Positions 8,216 to 17,364 of a DNA stretch of 64,000 nucleotides are shown here, in pieces. The DNA is from Stigmatella aurantiaca DW4/3-1 (GTDB taxonomy: Bacteria > Myxococcota > Myxococcia > Myxococcales > Myxococcaceae). Where the stretch lies: assembly GCF_000165485.1 (NCBI RefSeq), contig NC_014623.1, positions 3,987,501 to 4,051,500 on the forward strand, in the 5' to 3' direction. Below the pieces are notes generated by a model. The model was given only the letters and a program-made list of their open reading frames with translations, was not told where the DNA came from and searched no databases. The first letter of the stretch is position 1, and each line of letters starts with the position of its first letter. The position numbers were made by a program, and so were the translations under genes.

Positions 8216-9931
8216 ATGACGCGTCATCGTTTCATGAATGAAGGAGCGGGCGTGTTCGCCGCGCTCCTGTTGGCGGGATGTGGTTCGGCCTCGACGGAGT
8301 CCGAGGGCCAACCGGGAGCGGAGGCGCCCACCGCCACCATCACGGCGCCGGTGTCCGTGCCCAAGACCTTCACCAAGAAGGTCTATGCCCACGTGATGCC
8401 CTGGTTCGAGACCAATGCCTCTTCGGGCAATGGCTCCTGGGGCATTCACTGGACCATGGCCAACAAGAACCCCAACGTGATCGATGGCTCGGGCAAGCGC
8501 CAGATCGCCTCGTACTACTACCCGCTGATTGGCCCCTACGCGTCGGGCGACAAGGATGTCGTCGAGTACCAGCTGCTGCTCATGAAGTACGCGGGCATCG
8601 ATGGTGTCCTGATCGACTGGCCGGGCACCCTCAACTGCCTGGACTACCCCAAGAACAAGCAGAACGCGGAGGCGATGATCAACAAGACCGCCGCCGTGGG
8701 GCTGGAGTTCGCGGTCGTCTACGAGGACAACAACTTCACGCTGGCGCCCCAGAGTGGCTGCCCGGTCCCCGACAAGCTCGGCGCGGCCCGCAACGACATG
8801 GTCTTCCTGCGGGACAATTACTTCTCCCGTAGCAACCACATCAAGGTCAACAACGCGCCCCTGCTCCTGGACTTCGGCCCGCAGACCTTCAGCTCGCCGT
8901 CGGACTGGACCAACATCTTCTCGCCCCTGTCCACCAAGCCGACCTTCCTGACGCTCTGGTACGAGAGCGGGGACGCGGGCGCCAACGCCAAGGGCGAGTA
9001 CCCGTGGATCTACTCGGATTTCACGACGGGCTTGCAGAACTTCTACAACAACCGTCCGCTGGGCGTGAAGTTCGGCGTGGCCTATCCGGGCTTCAACACC
9101 TTCTACACCGACGGGGGATGGGGCGGTCCGGGGTGGAGCCTCCCCCACAACGGGACGGGCACCTTTGGCCAGACGTTGGACCTGGCCAAGAACAGCGGCG
9201 TGAACTGGATCCAGCTCGCCACCTGGAACGACTACGGCGAGGGCACGATGATCGAGCCCACGCGTGAGTTCGGCTATGGCGCCCTGACCACGCTGCAGCA
9301 GAAGCTGGGCGTGTCGTACAACCAGAGCCACCTGGAGCTCATCGCCAAGCTCTACGCGCAGCGCAAGCAGTACGCGAACGACTCGGCCAAGCAGGCCCAG
9401 CTCAACACCGCCTTCAACCACTTCGTGAACCTGCAGCCGGACCAGGCCGCGGCCATCCTCAACGGGGGCACCACGCCGCCGCCCAACAACAACAACCCCA
9501 CGGTCACCAACGCCGGCTTCGAGTCCGGCATGTCGGGCTGGAACACCTGGTCGCCCAATGGCACCGCTGGGGCCGCGTTCACCGAGACCTACAACGGGGG
9601 CTACAACAGCGCCAACCACCTGACGCACTACAGCCCGGGGGCCTTCGAGACCTGGACGTACCAGACGGTGAGCGGCATCCCCAACGGCAACTACCGGGTG
9701 CGCGCCTGGGTCCGCAAGGGCGGTGACTTCGGCTTCTCCCGGCTCCAGGCGAAGATCTGCGCCTCCTGCACGCCGGCCGCCACGAACCTCGGCACCTACA
9801 GCAGCTGGACGCAGCTGGAGACGCCGACCATCGCGGTGACCGCGGGCTACCTGGAGTTCGGCCTCCACACCCAGGCCTTCAGCGGCAGCAGCTTCGTCCA
9901 CCTGGATGACGTGCAGATCATCCGTCAGTAA
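8216..9931 (+). CDS. Secreted glycoside hydrolase family 71/99-like lipoprotein with C-terminal carbohydrate-binding domain
   Basis: 571 residues from ATG 8216, chosen because AAGGAG lies 9 bases upstream and the new N-terminus is a lipoprotein signal with lipobox LLLAGC (Cys22). The catalytic region begins with YAHVMPWFET, includes GIHWTM and DGVLIDWPG, and has the family acidic motif TWNDYGEGTMIEP about residue 335. GH99 relatives are endo-alpha-mannosidases/mannanases; GH71 are alpha-1,3-glucanases. After a Pro/Asn linker (GGTTPPPNNNNP) there is a jelly-roll domain starting VTNAGFESGMSGWNTW, like CBM4/9-type binding modules, with a CASC pair. It probably degrades an external polysaccharide at the cell surface. 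The upstream operator suggests regulated expression. Confidence 0.85.
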   Translation: MTRHRFMNEGAGVFAALLLAGCGSASTESEGQPGAEAPTATITAPVSVPKTFTKKVYAHVMPWFETNASSGNGSWGIHWTMANKNPNVIDGSGKRQIASYYYPLIGPYASGDKDVVEYQLLLMKYAGIDGVLIDWPGTLNCLDYPKNKQNAEAMINKTAAVGLEFAVVYEDNNFTLAPQSGCPVPDKLGAARNDMVFLRDNYFSRSNHIKVNNAPLLLDFGPQTFSSPSDWTNIFSPLSTKPTFLTLWYESGDAGANAKGEYPWIYSDFTTGLQNFYNNRPLGVKFGVAYPGFNTFYTDGGWGGPGWSLPHNGTGTFGQTLDLAKNSGVNWIQLATWNDYGEGTMIEPTREFGYGALTTLQQKLGVSYNQSHLELIAKLYAQRKQYANDSAKQAQLNTAFNHFVNLQPDQAAAILNGGTTPPPNNNNPTVTNAGFESGMSGWNTWSPNGTAGAAFTETYNGGYNSANHLTHYSPGAFETWTYQTVSGIPNGNYRVRAWVRKGGDFGFSRLQAKICASCTPAATNLGTYSSWTQLETPTIAVTAGYLEFGLHTQAFSGSSFVHLDDVQIIRQ

Positions 9932-9956
9932 TCCATCCGCGGCTTGAGAGGGTCAT

Positions 9957-9996
9957 GGGGGCTTGGGCCTGTCCTTTCGGACGTGCCCAGGCCCCC
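9957..9996. terminator. Strong hairpin between convergent genes
   Basis: Arms GGGGGCTTGGGC (9957-9968) and GCCCAGGCCCCC (9985-9996) pair over 12 bases with one G-T wobble, and the loop contains a second nested stem GTCC-TTTC-GGAC. It lies between the stops of the convergent glycosidase and membrane-protein genes, so it can end transcription from both sides. No long T-run follows. Confidence 0.6.
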
Positions 9997-10012
9997 TGTC
10001 CGTTTCCGCGTG

Positions 10013-11446
10013 TCATGCGGTGGGCTGCGGAAGGTGCTTCTGGGCGAAACGGGCGGCCTCCGTGTGGGGGTACCGGTGCAGGACGTAGCGGTAGATGCTC
10101 TCGGCCCGTGCGGCGTCCTGGAGGCGCTCGGCGTGGACGCGCGCCAGCAGCACGAGCGCGCGCGAGGCCAAGGGCCCATCCGGGGCCACGTCGGCCGCGG
10201 ACTCCAGCGCCTTCACCGCCAGCGGATATTGGGCCCGGGCCGTGGCGGACTGGCCCACGAAGAGGTGCTGCGCGGCCGTCGCCTGTTTCAAGAGGGGGGA
10301 GGCCTGGAGCCCGGAATACAGGGCCAGCGCTTTCTCCACGTCCCGCGCGTCCACGGCCGCGGTCAGGGCCTGGAGCGGTTCGTTCGAGGGGGGCGCGGGT
10401 TCGGGCGGTGCCTCGGCGTCCGTGGGCGCCACCGCGCGTGGTTGGACGGAGCCCAGCGCGGGCATCAGGTAGTCCCGGGGGGCGCCATACCCGAGCGCAT
10501 CTCCCCGGTTGTACAGCAGGAGGCCAAGGGCGTGGGCCATGAGCACCGGGGCGATGCAGGTGACGAACTCCGCCACCCAGGCACAGGCAAATGCCAGGTT
10601 CAGCCAGCGGATCCCCTCGGCCACTTGGTGGCCCAGCACCAGGACACCCAAGAGGAGGGCGAGTGCCCCCAGGAGCAGGGCGTAGTCCTTGCCCAACCGG
10701 GCCGCGGAGCGGAAGACCATCAGGGGGTTGAGCATCTGGAGCAACCCATTCCCTGTCGCCGCGAGCATGAGCACCAGGGGCAGGTAGAGGAAGCCTCCGA
10801 GGAGCAACAGCCCGAGGAAGGGATCTCGCGCCACCTTGTCCCACGCGAGCGTGGGCTGTCCTCCGGTGACGTAGAAGGCGGGCGTGTTGGAGAGCTTGGC
10901 CGCCGGCCCTCGCACATCCCAGTCCGCGAAAAACAGCAGGTAGATGACCGCGGGCAACCACACCACCGAGGTGGCCACGAGGCCCCGGAGCGCGGGCACC
11001 ACACAGTCTTGAAAGAAGTCTGAGTAGTCCGGGACATCCAGCTCCCGGTCTCCTCGGGCCGTGGAGCGGACGATGGAGAAGAAGGCGCTCCAGAAGACGC
11101 CGAGCCAGAGGAGCGCGGGCAGCCACTTGAGGAGCAGGAAGGTCTCCACCACGGCCCAGCGGAGAACCGCCAGGATGGCGCTCAACGCCAGGAGAAAGGG
11201 GAGGCCGGACTGGGAGAAGGGATAGCGCCAGGCCTGGCGCAGCCGCGCAGCCAGCGGCACGCTCGAGCGGTGCAGGAGGATCGGCTCGGCGCGGCCCTGG
11301 CACAGGCCGCAGGAGAGGTACTCCGTGGAGATCGCCCGGCGCACGGTGACGCAATCCGGGCAGAGCAGGGCCTGGCAGTTGTCGCAGCTCCAGCCTGCCA
11401 GGACTTTGGGATGGCGTTGGCAGGGACCGGCGGAAGTGTCGTGCAT
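10013..11446 (-). CDS. Membrane protein with N-terminal B-box-like zinc finger and C-terminal TPR-like region
   Basis: 477 residues. The N-terminus has a Cys/His-rich finger (CQRHP, CDNCQ, CPDC, then CGLCQG) like B-box or zinc-ribbon modules on bacterial membrane proteins. It is followed by several hydrophobic helices (for example LPFLLALSAILAVL, LLLLGGFLYLPLVLML, LLLGALALLLGVLVLG) resembling DUF4013-type membrane domains. A Pro/Ala linker leads to about 130 residues of helical, TPR-like sequence (ALALYSGLQASPLLKQA; ESIYRYVLHRYPHTEAA). I do not recognise a specific function. Such layouts are common in myxobacterial housekeeping of envelope proteins. Its 3' end converges on the glycosidase gene. 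Confidence 0.75.
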   Translation of the reverse strand: MHDTSAGPCQRHPKVLAGWSCDNCQALLCPDCVTVRRAISTEYLSCGLCQGRAEPILLHRSSVPLAARLRQAWRYPFSQSGLPFLLALSAILAVLRWAVVETFLLLKWLPALLWLGVFWSAFFSIVRSTARGDRELDVPDYSDFFQDCVVPALRGLVATSVVWLPAVIYLLFFADWDVRGPAAKLSNTPAFYVTGGQPTLAWDKVARDPFLGLLLLGGFLYLPLVLMLAATGNGLLQMLNPLMVFRSAARLGKDYALLLGALALLLGVLVLGHQVAEGIRWLNLAFACAWVAEFVTCIAPVLMAHALGLLLYNRGDALGYGAPRDYLMPALGSVQPRAVAPTDAEAPPEPAPPSNEPLQALTAAVDARDVEKALALYSGLQASPLLKQATAAQHLFVGQSATARAQYPLAVKALESAADVAPDGPLASRALVLLARVHAERLQDAARAESIYRYVLHRYPHTEAARFAQKHLPQPTA

Positions 11447-11470
11447 GGGCTCCCTCTTCCGCGGAAGAGG

Positions 11471-13240
11471 TTAGCCCAGCGTTTCATCCCATGTCGCTCC
11501 CAGCCAGGACTGGAAGGCGGCCTTCTGGGCGTCGGACAGCTTGTCTACCCGGGTGAGGTAGATCGCGTCCGCGGGCTTCTGGCCCAGGACGACGGAGAAC
11601 TCCATCAGCTTGTCCCGGCGGAACACCGTGAGGCGCACCGTGTCTCCGGGGCGCTTGTCCTCGCACCGGCTCAGCAGGTTGGCCGCATCCACCTTGTAGC
11701 CATCCAGCGCCACGAGTTCGTCCTCGGGGGTCAGGCCCGCCTCCATCGCGGGGGAGTCTTCCAGCACGGTGGCCAGCGTGGCGCTGCCCTTGGTGGTCAG
11801 GCCCAGCCAGCCCCGGGGCTTCACCTCCCCGTTCTTGCGCGGCGGGGGCGTGCCGCCCTTGTCGTTGGCGGACTCGCGCACCCGGTACTCCACCTGGAGG
11901 CCCACGTGGGCGAGGACCGAGTAGTCCAGCTCCCGGGTGGAGCGCACCGCGAGATCGAAGAAGGGGGTGAAGTCCCTGCCGGTGACTTCCTGGACCGCCG
12001 CCTCCATGCCTTCCTCGGGCATGCCCGAGCCGTCGCCGTAACGCCTCCACAGCAAGCGCAGCACGTCGTCCAGGCCCTTGAGGTTGTCGGTGGCGCGGCG
12101 GATCTCCAGGTCCAGCAGCACGCACACCACCTCGCCCTTGAGGTAGTAGGAGATGGCGCTGTTGGGCGAGTTCTCGTCCGGGCGGTAGTGTTTGATCCAG
12201 CTCAACAGCGAGGCATCCGCCAGCGTCTGCGAGCGCCGGCCCGGCGTGCCGTGGAGCTGGGTGAACGTCTCTCCCAGGCGCGTCAGGTAGCGCTGGGCGG
12301 ACATGAGCCCCGCGCGGCGCACGAAGAGGTTGTCGTAGTAGGACGTCATCCCCTCGAAGGCCCACAGCAGGGTGGTGTAGTTCTCCTGGGAGTAATCGAA
12401 GGGCACGAACGCGCGCGGCTTGATGCGCTTGATGTTCCACAGGTGGAAGTACTCGTGCGCCGCGAGCGTGAGGAAGTCCTCCCAGCCGCGGAGGGTCTGC
12501 AAGCCCGCGCGGGGAAACAGCAAGGCCGTGGAGTTCTTGTGCTCCAGGCCTCCTCGCCCTTTGTCCGTGAGGTAGACGAGGAACAAGTAGCGCCGCATGG
12601 GCAGCCCGTTGAACAGCCGTGCCTGGGCCTCGCAGATGCGCTGGAGATCCGCGGTCAGTCTCTCCGCGTCCGGGACCGTGTCGCCCCAGATGACCACCTC
12701 GTGGGGGACCCCCGCGGCGGTGAAGGACAGGGGCGTGTGGGGGCCGATCTCGAAGGGGCTGTCCACCAGCTCGTCATAATCCGGGGCGATGAAGGTCTCG
12801 CCCTCGCCCTCCAGGGCGCAGAAGGTCCGCCACCCCTCCGGCGCCACCACGGTGACGCGGTGCTCGTGGTGCCGCGTGGCTTCCGTGTAGAGAAAGAGCG
12901 TGGCCCCGTTGAAGTAGCCGTGAGAGCCATCCAGGTGGCTGGTCCGCACCGTCAGCTCGTTGGCGTAGACGCGGTAGCGCACCGTCACTGCCTGCCCCCC
13001 CGCCTTCACCCGGAAGGTGCGCTTGTCCACGCGGTGGAGGGGCAGCGCCTCTCCCCTCGGGCCCACCGCCGTCACGTCCTGGAGGTGCCGGGCGTATTCG
13101 CGCACCAGGTAGCTGCCCGGCGTCCACACCGGCAGAACCGCGTCCAGCACGTCCTGCCCCGGGGGAAAGCGCGCCTCCACCTCGAACAGGTGCGAGTGCG
13201 GGCGGGACATGGAGACGCGATAGTGGACCGCTTCCTTCAT
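11471..13240 (-). CDS. M61 family metallopeptidase (glycyl aminopeptidase-like) with PDZ domain
   Basis: 589 residues. The N-terminal beta domain (YRVSMSRPHSHLFEVEARF, PVWTPGSYLVREYARH) is typical of M61. The catalytic zinc motif is HEYFHLWN (His262, Glu263, His266) with the third ligand Glu in AFEGMTSYYDN. A PDZ domain follows (GWLGLTTKG, AGLTPEDELVALDGYKVDA). No signal peptide is visible, so it is predicted to be cytoplasmic. Family members release N-terminal glycine or alanine. GGAG lies about 10 bases before the ATG. The rRNA methyltransferase gene lies just upstream on the same strand (36-base gap), so the two may be cotranscribed. Confidence 0.9.
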   Translation of the reverse strand: MKEAVHYRVSMSRPHSHLFEVEARFPPGQDVLDAVLPVWTPGSYLVREYARHLQDVTAVGPRGEALPLHRVDKRTFRVKAGGQAVTVRYRVYANELTVRTSHLDGSHGYFNGATLFLYTEATRHHEHRVTVVAPEGWRTFCALEGEGETFIAPDYDELVDSPFEIGPHTPLSFTAAGVPHEVVIWGDTVPDAERLTADLQRICEAQARLFNGLPMRRYLFLVYLTDKGRGGLEHKNSTALLFPRAGLQTLRGWEDFLTLAAHEYFHLWNIKRIKPRAFVPFDYSQENYTTLLWAFEGMTSYYDNLFVRRAGLMSAQRYLTRLGETFTQLHGTPGRRSQTLADASLLSWIKHYRPDENSPNSAISYYLKGEVVCVLLDLEIRRATDNLKGLDDVLRLLWRRYGDGSGMPEEGMEAAVQEVTGRDFTPFFDLAVRSTRELDYSVLAHVGLQVEYRVRESANDKGGTPPPRKNGEVKPRGWLGLTTKGSATLATVLEDSPAMEAGLTPEDELVALDGYKVDAANLLSRCEDKRPGDTVRLTVFRRDKLMEFSVVLGQKPADAIYLTRVDKLSDAQKAAFQSWLGATWDETLG

Positions 13241-13276
13241 GGCCAGGGTTCTCCGTGGCGGGGTCGTCCCCCGAGC

Positions 13277-14719
13277 CTACTTCGCCCGGACGAGGATGGC
13301 TCCGAAGAACCCATCGGTGTTGTGCGTATGCGGCGCCAGGCGCAGGAAGGGGCCCCGGCTGACTTTGTCACCCAGCTCCGGGCCCAGCTCCTGGGAGACC
13401 GGACGCACGGTGAAGTCCGGGTGGCGGGAGAGGAAGTCTTCGATCACCGCCTCGTTCTCTTCCCGCAGGATGCTGCAAGTGCCGTAGATGAGCCGGCCCC
13501 CGGGCTTCACCATCGTGGAGAAGCGCTCCAGCAGCGCCTTCTGCCGGGCCGCGTGCTCCTTCAGATCCTCCGGCGTGAGCCGGTAGCGGCCGTCCGGCTT
13601 GCGGCGGTAGGTGCCGGTGCCGCTGCACGGCGCATCCACCAGCACCCGGTCCGCTTTGTCCTTCAAGGCCACCAGGGCCTCGTCCGCGGCGGGGCCCTCG
13701 GCGGGGATGAGCTGGGTCCGCACGTTGTGGACGCCCGCGCGGCGGGCCCGCTTGCGCAGCTCCTCGATGCGGACTTCGTCCACGTCCAGGGCGTGCAGGT
13801 CTCCCCGGTTCTTCATCTGCGCGGCGAGCTGCAAGGTCTTTCCGCCCGCTCCCGCGCAGGCATCCACCACGCGCGTGGGCGGCGAATCCACCAGCATGCC
13901 GAGCAGCTGGCTGCCCTCGTCCTGCAGCTCCAGCAGCCCGTCCTTGAAGCATTGCAGGGAGAAGACGTTGACGCGCGTCTCCAACCACAGTCCCAGGGGC
14001 GAGAGGGGCGTGGGCGTGCTCTCGACTCCCTCCGCGGCCAGCCGCCGCTGGAGCTCCGCCCGGTCCCCCTTGAGCAGGTTGACGCGCGCGGTGAGCGGGG
14101 CGCGCTCGTTCATGGCCTCCGCGGCCTGGCTGGCGTCTTCCCCGAACGTCTCCTGGAACTTCACCGCGAGAAAATCCGGCAGCGAGGCGGCGATGGGGAA
14201 GCGCTTGGCCAGGGGCAGTGCCTCCAGTTCTCCGGCGGCCCGGGGAAGGGCGCCGAGGGAGGTGCTGTCCTCGGAGGGGAGCGAGGAGGAATTCACCACC
14301 GCTTCGAGCGGCTCGCCGTGGAGGATCCGGGAGGCGGCCAGGCGCAGCACGTCCTGGCGTGTGGTTTCCAGGCGGTCGAAGCCGGGCCGCGCGCGCGCCA
14401 GGAGCCAATCCACCGTGCGCTGGCGGCGCAGCAGGGCGTAGACCCGCTCCGCGACGGCCCGGCGCTCGTTGGAGTACAGGTGCGCCTTGCGGCGCAGGGT
14501 GAAGTCCAGGGCCCGGTCGGACAGGCGGCCCTCGTGGCGCACCGAGCCGTACGCCTCCAGGCAGGCCTGCAACACCAGATCCTCGCGCAGGGGGCGCGGG
14601 GCGCGCTCGAGGGGCGTCCCACGGGCGGCGCCGGGGGCGGCCTCCTTCGCGTGGGCGCGCTTCGAGGGGGCTTGCTTCGCGCTCTGCTTCTTCGGTGCCG
14701 GACGGTGGGATCGTTTCAT
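13277..14719 (-). CDS. RsmB/NOP family rRNA (cytosine-C5) methyltransferase
   Basis: 480 residues from ATG 14719; the longer frame upstream adds a low-complexity stretch that overlaps a terminator hairpin. A Lys/Ala-rich tail (1-40) precedes a NusB-like helical domain (about 45-170). The SAM-binding motif I is DACAGAGGK (286-294), motif IV DAPCSGTG has the releasing Cys365, and motif VI YGTCS has the nucleophile Cys415. Two active-site cysteines mark C5-cytosine RNA methyltransferases. RsmB (16S C967) is the closest type because of the NusB-like domain. Target base is inferred. Confidence 0.9.
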   Translation of the reverse strand: MKRSHRPAPKKQSAKQAPSKRAHAKEAAPGAARGTPLERAPRPLREDLVLQACLEAYGSVRHEGRLSDRALDFTLRRKAHLYSNERRAVAERVYALLRRQRTVDWLLARARPGFDRLETTRQDVLRLAASRILHGEPLEAVVNSSSLPSEDSTSLGALPRAAGELEALPLAKRFPIAASLPDFLAVKFQETFGEDASQAAEAMNERAPLTARVNLLKGDRAELQRRLAAEGVESTPTPLSPLGLWLETRVNVFSLQCFKDGLLELQDEGSQLLGMLVDSPPTRVVDACAGAGGKTLQLAAQMKNRGDLHALDVDEVRIEELRKRARRAGVHNVRTQLIPAEGPAADEALVALKDKADRVLVDAPCSGTGTYRRKPDGRYRLTPEDLKEHAARQKALLERFSTMVKPGGRLIYGTCSILREENEAVIEDFLSRHPDFTVRPVSQELGPELGDKVSRGPFLRLAPHTHNTDGFFGAILVRAK

Positions 14720-14811
14720 GGCGAGCTCCAGGGCCCAGGGGAGAAGGGAACCTGCGGGTGCAGGCGCCCATCGCATCCCAGCCGCTTGGTGGCAAGCACG
14801 GAAGCAGGGCA

Positions 14812-14840
14812 GGGGCGCCAGGAGCGGGCTCCTGGCCCCC
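14812..14840 (-). terminator. Hairpin downstream of metallophosphoesterase gene
   Basis: GCCAGGAG (14817-14824) pairs perfectly with CTCCTGGC (14829-14836) around a 4-base loop, extended by GGGG/CCCC across a one-base bulge. It lies between the phosphoesterase stop (14870) and the methyltransferase start. Only weak U-richness follows. Confidence 0.5.
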
Positions 14841-14869
14841 GCCCTGGCGCTCGGCACCGGGGGGCGCGC

Positions 14870-16492
14870 CTACCGCGAGCGGCGGCGTCGCCAGAGTCCG
14901 GCGAGCGCCCAGGCGCCCAAGGGGAACAGGGCCCCGAGGGGAACCGTGGAGCACCCGCCTGCCTGGGCATCGGCGTCGCCCTCTCCTCCCACGGAGGAGC
15001 CTGGCACCCCCGTGGAGGGCCCCGTCGTGGGCGGCTGGGGGATGCCAGGGGAGGGGATGCTCGTTCCCGGGGGCGCGACGGTCACCTGGGCCGTGGCGGT
15101 CTGCTGGGCCGTGCCCGAGGTGGCCGTCGCCGTCACCGTGTACTGCCCTTCCTTCGGGTAGACGTGGGACACCGCGTCGCCCTCGCCCGTCTCCTCGTCT
15201 CCAAAGTCCCAGCGCACCGTGGCGCCCATCAGGGAGGACTCGGCGCGGAAGAGGGCCTGGTGGGGGGCGACGCCTCGCTCGCCTTCGACGATCAAGGTCA
15301 GCGGGTGGGGGGTGGGCTTCTCCTCGGGGGCGAGCTGCTTGGTCAGGGTCAGGGAGTCCGCGGTGGCGCCCGAGGGCGTCACGAGCCGGGCGGTGAGGGT
15401 CCCGTCGATGACCTCGACGTCCAGGAAGCCATAGTCCTTGTTGTTCCGGACGGCGCTCCACGCGGGCTTCGAGACGGGGAAGTCCCGCAGGTTGGCGCCA
15501 CCGCTGCCCACCACCAAGTAGGGGATCCCCGTGCCGGAGGGGGCCACCGCGTCGCCCTTCATCGCGTAGGCGCGCTCGTAGTGGTGGTCATGTCCGGTGA
15601 GGACGAGGTCCACCCCATACTTCTCGAAGAGGGGGCTGAACTCCCGGCGCATGAGGAGCTGGGAGCCGTGGTCTCCGCTCGACCAGGGGGGGTGGTGGAA
15701 GAAGACGATCTTCCACGGCGCCTTGCTGGCGGCGAGATCCTGCTCTGCCCAGGCCTTCTGCGCCGCCAGGGTGCAGCGGTCCTTCGAGGCCAGGCCAATG
15801 GCGCAGTTCGAGTCCAGCCCCACGAAGTGCACATGCCCCCAGTCGAACGAGTAGTAGCGCTCGCCCCCACTGGGGCTGGTGGGCAGGTAGAGGTTGTCCA
15901 GGTAGGGCTGGGCTTGATCCGTGACGTACTCGTGGTTGCCCGCCACCGCGAAGAACGGAACCTCCATCAGCAGGTCCTTCATGGGGACGAACATGTTGTT
16001 CTGGATCTGCTCCTCGGTGCCGGACTCGTAGGCGACATCCCCCATCCCGATGAAGAGTTCAGGCCGGTAGGAGAGCATGCTGGCGGCCACTTCCTTCTGG
16101 CGGGAGCCGCCCGTGCCGAAGTCCCCCATGGCGGCGAAGTGCACCCGGCGCGTGCCGGGGACGGGCGCGGTGTGGAAGCGCTTGGGGCTCGAACTCGCGC
16201 CGCACGTCTCCACCACGTAGGTGTACTCGGCCCCGGGCGACAGGCCATTGAGCACCACGGCGTGGATGCGCCCACTGTCCGTCGAGCGGGCCGTCTGGTT
16301 CGTGGCCCCTCCGGTGCCGTAGCGTACCTCCGGGGTGCAGTTGGCGTTCACGCGGAACGCGACGGTGGCTGTGTCGGGTCCCACCCGTTGCAGGTAGGGG
16401 GAGCGGGTGAGCGTTGCCGCGTGCGCCACCCCCGTGGTCAGCACGAGAGCGGCAGCCAGGGCGCCGAGCGCAGGGACCTTCGCCAAATGCAT
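14870..16492 (-). CDS. Exported purple-acid-phosphatase-like metallophosphoesterase with PKD domain and MYXO-CTERM-like tail
   Basis: 540 residues with signal peptide (LAAALVLTTGVAHAAT), an N-terminal fibronectin-like domain (about 28-110), then a metallophosphoesterase core: GDFGTGG, GMGDVAYESG, GNHEY, HHPPW and GHDHHYER supply the two-metal site. A PKD domain follows (TVRWDFGDEETGEGD to YTVTATATSG), then a Pro/Gly/Thr linker and a C-terminus of GGCSTVP, hydrophobic helix and RRRRSR. This Cys-helix-Arg ending is the MYXO-CTERM pattern used for sorting to the myxobacterial cell surface. The enzyme probably hydrolyses phosphate esters outside the cell. It is flanked by terminator-like hairpins on both sides, so it is likely monocistronic. 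Confidence 0.9.
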   Translation of the reverse strand: MHLAKVPALGALAAALVLTTGVAHAATLTRSPYLQRVGPDTATVAFRVNANCTPEVRYGTGGATNQTARSTDSGRIHAVVLNGLSPGAEYTYVVETCGASSSPKRFHTAPVPGTRRVHFAAMGDFGTGGSRQKEVAASMLSYRPELFIGMGDVAYESGTEEQIQNNMFVPMKDLLMEVPFFAVAGNHEYVTDQAQPYLDNLYLPTSPSGGERYYSFDWGHVHFVGLDSNCAIGLASKDRCTLAAQKAWAEQDLAASKAPWKIVFFHHPPWSSGDHGSQLLMRREFSPLFEKYGVDLVLTGHDHHYERAYAMKGDAVAPSGTGIPYLVVGSGGANLRDFPVSKPAWSAVRNNKDYGFLDVEVIDGTLTARLVTPSGATADSLTLTKQLAPEEKPTPHPLTLIVEGERGVAPHQALFRAESSLMGATVRWDFGDEETGEGDAVSHVYPKEGQYTVTATATSGTAQQTATAQVTVAPPGTSIPSPGIPQPPTTGPSTGVPGSSVGGEGDADAQAGGCSTVPLGALFPLGAWALAGLWRRRRSR

Positions 16493-16593
16493 GGAGCCTC
16501 CGACCCGGTGGATTCCGGGGACGGAGGCTCAACCGTTGGCAACGCGACACCCCATCCTGCCCGCCCCGGATTCCCGCAGGCAGGCAAGGAGGC

Positions 16594-16619
16594 CCTCCAG
16601 GGGCAGACCCCCTTGGAGG
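16594..16619 (-). terminator. Terminator hairpin at end of the polyphosphate-type operon
   Basis: CCTCCA-GGGG (16594-16603) pairs with CCCC (16608-16611) and TGGAGG (16614-16619) around CAGA, with a two-base bulge. It begins five bases after the stop codon of the lipoprotein gene on the minus strand. No long U-tract follows. Confidence 0.5.
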
Positions 16620-16623
16620 CGGG

Positions 16624-17364
16624 CTACTTCTGGACGGTATAGGAGGAGAGTTCCTCGAGCCGCTCGCCGTCCTCCTTCACCTTGCCGACGCCCGGCACGA
16701 GCCAGTAGATGCGCTCCTTGCCATCCTTATCGGGGCGATCCCGCAGGATCTTGAGGGCATTGGTGAAGGTGCCGGCCGGCACGGTGACGGTCTCGTTCAC
16801 GGCCACGACGCGCCAGGTGTACGTCCGCTCCTTCTCCTCCTGGGTGCCATCGTCCAGCCGGGTCAGCTCGCGGATGGTGGAGGCGGTGCTCCAGTTCAGC
16901 GCCTGCGGCCGGGCCAGGGACTTCACCGTGGCCGGAGACCAGGTCGTCACCCGGGCGAGGGCCCCACCCTTGCGGTCCTCCTCGCGCAGGCGCACCACCG
17001 TGCCGTTGTCGAGTTCCACCTGCCAGGACAGCTCTTCCAGGTGCGGTTGGATGCTCCGCATCGCGGTGGCCGTCACATCCATCTCCGGCACGCGCTCGAT
17101 GCCCATCACCTCCACCGTCTTGTCAAAGGTCCCGCGAACGGGGTCCGTGATGCGGTAGGTCCACGAGGAGCCCACCGTGAGGGGCCAGAGGCTCTGACGG
17201 ACGTCCGGGCTCTCCGGCGAATCAGGGTTCGGATTCAAGGGGTCGCCCGGGAGGGCTCCAGGACCGTCCGAGGGACCATTCGCGCCCGCGGGGAGACTGC
17301 CGCCACCGCCACACCCCACCAACCATGCTCCGGCCACCAGGGCCGCCACCACACTGCGCTTCAT
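16624..17364 (-). CDS. Putative lipoprotein, last gene of VTC/DUF4956 operon
   Basis: 246 residues from ATG 17364, which overlaps the upstream stop by ATGA. The N-terminus MKRSVVAALVAGAWLVGCGG is a lipoprotein signal with lipobox LVGC. An Asp/Pro-rich linker leads to a domain starting LWPLTVGSSWTYRITDP, with TYTWRVVAVNETVTVPAGTF and RIYWLVPGVGKVKEDG. This matches a widespread uncharacterised outer-surface domain found in many myxobacterial lipoproteins. No catalytic residues are evident. Coupling to the operon suggests an envelope accessory role. Confidence 0.75.
   Translation of the reverse strand: MKRSVVAALVAGAWLVGCGGGGSLPAGANGPSDGPGALPGDPLNPNPDSPESPDVRQSLWPLTVGSSWTYRITDPVRGTFDKTVEVMGIERVPEMDVTATAMRSIQPHLEELSWQVELDNGTVVRLREEDRKGGALARVTTWSPATVKSLARPQALNWSTASTIRELTRLDDGTQEEKERTYTWRVVAVNETVTVPAGTFTNALKILRDRPDKDGKERIYWLVPGVGKVKEDGERLEELSSYTVQK

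Noticed and set aside
11270-16642. A single open frame of about 1790 codons on the plus strand
   Set aside because: It is antisense to four genes with clear motifs (M61 peptidase, RsmB, phosphatase and part of the membrane protein). The composition is a by-product of GC-rich third positions.
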